From Ruminococcus_G sp050944435 (lineage in GTDB: Bacteria > Bacillota > Clostridia > Lachnospirales > Lachnospiraceae): a stretch of DNA of 6,794 nucleotides. How positions within the stretch are numbered: position 1 is the first letter of the stretch; the number at the start of each line of letters is the position of its first letter. The notes beneath the pieces are model-generated. The model had not been told where the DNA came from. It ran no database searches and saw nothing but the letters and a program-made list of their open reading frames with translations. The stretch covers positions 1 through 6,794 of the forward strand of contig JBMNRB010000044.1 of NCBI GenBank assembly GCA_050944435.1. Reading direction: 5' to 3'. A program made the translations under genes and the position numbers. Shown here one piece after another: positions 6,330 to 6,794 of this stretch.

Positions 6330-6437
6330 TTATTCAGGTTTATATTTTGCATATAACTGCGGAATATCGTTGACATGGTAGTCGGTGATAGCGGATCCAT
6401 GTTGGAATAGCAGCTTTTGTTCAGAAAAAATAAAGTC
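6330..6437 (-). pseudogene. Probable C-terminal remnant of a minus-strand gene
   Basis: On the minus strand, a 35-codon open stretch ends at a TAA (6330-6332) and its last residues read HVNDIPQLYAKYKPE. Upstream of this, from 6437 back towards the stop, it contains SEQKLLFQHGSAITDY. The codons look like this genome's coding style, with ITDYHVN using mostly C-ending codons. The frame closes at a stop (6438-6440) in the A/T-rich DNA before the rRNA promoters, and there is no start codon or ribosome binding site. I do not recognise the family. It looks like the tail of a gene lost when the rRNA operon came to lie here, but a chance open frame cannot be excluded. Confidence 0.4.
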
Positions 6438-6449
6438 TTAAAAAATATA

Positions 6450-6478
6450 TTGACATGGAATAATGAATATGATACTAT
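6450..6478 (+). promoter_or_regulatory. rRNA operon promoter P1
   Basis: A perfect TTGACA (6450-6455) is followed after 17 bases by TACTAT (6473-6478), a 4 of 6 match to the -10 consensus. An A-rich tract (6424-6449) lies directly upstream and could act as an UP element. Its place about 265 bases before the 16S start fits the upstream member of a tandem rRNA promoter pair. Confidence 0.65.
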
Positions 6479-6506
6479 AACATCCGTTGCGGCTCAGGTC
6501 AGCAGT

Positions 6507-6537
6507 TAAAAAAATAATAAAAAAATGAAAAAAGCTA
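6507..6537 (+). promoter_or_regulatory. A-tract UP element of rRNA promoter P2
   Basis: A dense run of A-tracts (three blocks of six to seven A split by single T or G bases) lies immediately before the P2 -35 box. Such tracts bind the C-terminal domain of the RNA polymerase alpha subunit and boost rRNA promoters. The function is inferred from composition and position. Confidence 0.55.
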
Positions 6538-6566
6538 TTGACAAACAAAAAGAGCTGTGATATTCT
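6538..6566 (+). promoter_or_regulatory. rRNA operon promoter P2
   Basis: A perfect TTGACA (6538-6543) is separated by exactly 17 bases from TATTCT (6561-6566). The expected start is near 6573, about 170 bases before the mature 16S end. The -10 boxes of P1 and P2 are 88 bases apart. A perfect -35 box together with an A-rich upstream tract is the usual look of a growth-rate-regulated rRNA promoter. Confidence 0.75.
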
Positions 6567-6572
6567 ATTATA

Positions 6573-6742
6573 GCTGTCGCGGGGGACAAAAGTGAGAAAA
6601 CAACGACAGTGAGGACATTGATAACTGAACAGTAAAACACAAATCCTTGAAAATTCGAAAAAGAGATATTCGGAGAGAATGGAAGACCAACAGTAAACAA
6701 GGGATAAGATAGCCAAAGGTTGTCTTGGACCTGGACAAATTT
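6573..6742 (+). other. 16S rRNA leader with 5' hairpin and boxA-like element
   Basis: This is the transcribed spacer between the P2 start and the mature 16S end. CTGTCG (6574-6579) pairs with CGACAG (6604-6609), so the P2 transcript would begin with a hairpin. GGACATTGATAACTGAAC (6613-6630) resembles the boxA-region sequence (TTTGAAAACT type) in Firmicute rRNA leaders that serves Nus-factor antitermination. TTGTC (6720-6724) and GACAA (6734-6738) form a small hairpin just before the 16S end. There is no open frame with a ribosome binding site. Confidence 0.55.

Positions 6743-6794
<52 letters not shown>

Noticed and set aside
1653..6380. TGACATGGTA present at both 1653-1662 and 6371-6380
   Set aside because: The two copies sit in unrelated contexts and are not in matching positions relative to promoters; likely chance in A/T-rich DNA.
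6370..6398. TTGACA at 6370-6375 as a further rRNA promoter
   Set aside because: No acceptable -10 lies 16-18 bases downstream (GGATCC at 17), and the site falls inside the minus-strand remnant.
6438..6716. A 92-codon hydrophobic minus-strand open frame across the rRNA control region
   Set aside because: It covers the tandem rRNA promoters and leader; its Phe/Ile/Leu richness is what antisense A-tracts give. Only the separate stretch after its stop (6330-6437) looks protein-like.

Overview
The window looks like a chromosomal segment from a Firmicute of the Lachnospiraceae / Clostridium cluster XIVa type. Three things point there: the last 52 bases are the 5' end of a 16S rRNA whose ending GGCGGCGTGCTTAAC is typical of that group, the ribosome binding sites are strong AGGAGG-like sites, and the proteins read as clostridial RadA, AraC and CUT2 sugar-transporter families. 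This assignment comes from memory of the families, not from a search.

Layout, all genes on the + strand. (1) Bases 1-98 hold no clear gene and end in a rho-independent terminator that probably closes an upstream transcript. (2) radA (147-1517), the DNA repair/recombination ATPase, is followed by its own strong terminator. (3) A short AraC-family regulator (1722-2360) has a complete DNA-binding domain but lacks the first part of the cupin sensor domain. (4) A CUT2 (ribose/xylose/galactose-type) ABC importer follows: a lipoprotein binding protein (2586-3623), an RbsA-type double ATPase (3738-5240) and an RbsC-type permease (5237-6232). The ATPase reading frame is broken by two opposite single-base shifts about 95 bases apart, which cancel out and leave the rest of the 500-residue frame intact. 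(5) Bases 6233-6742 hold a stem-loop, a probable C-terminal remnant of a minus-strand gene, two tandem rRNA-type promoters with A-rich upstream elements, and an rRNA leader. (6) The 16S rRNA begins near 6743 and runs off the window.

The AraC protein is the likely local regulator of the importer. A good sigma-A promoter (TTGATA-N17-TAAAAT) lies upstream of the binding-protein gene with a dyad over its expected start point, and a shared 10-mer, ATGATAAGAT, lies upstream of both the regulator and the binding protein. A stem-loop between the binding-protein and ATPase genes probably gives more binding protein than membrane components. No sugar kinase or catabolic enzyme is present, so the substrate cannot be named. 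I found no CRISPR array, tRNA, intact insertion sequence, phage gene or evidently new system; the points worth checking are the ATPase frameshifts, the shortened regulator, the operator candidates and the minus-strand remnant.
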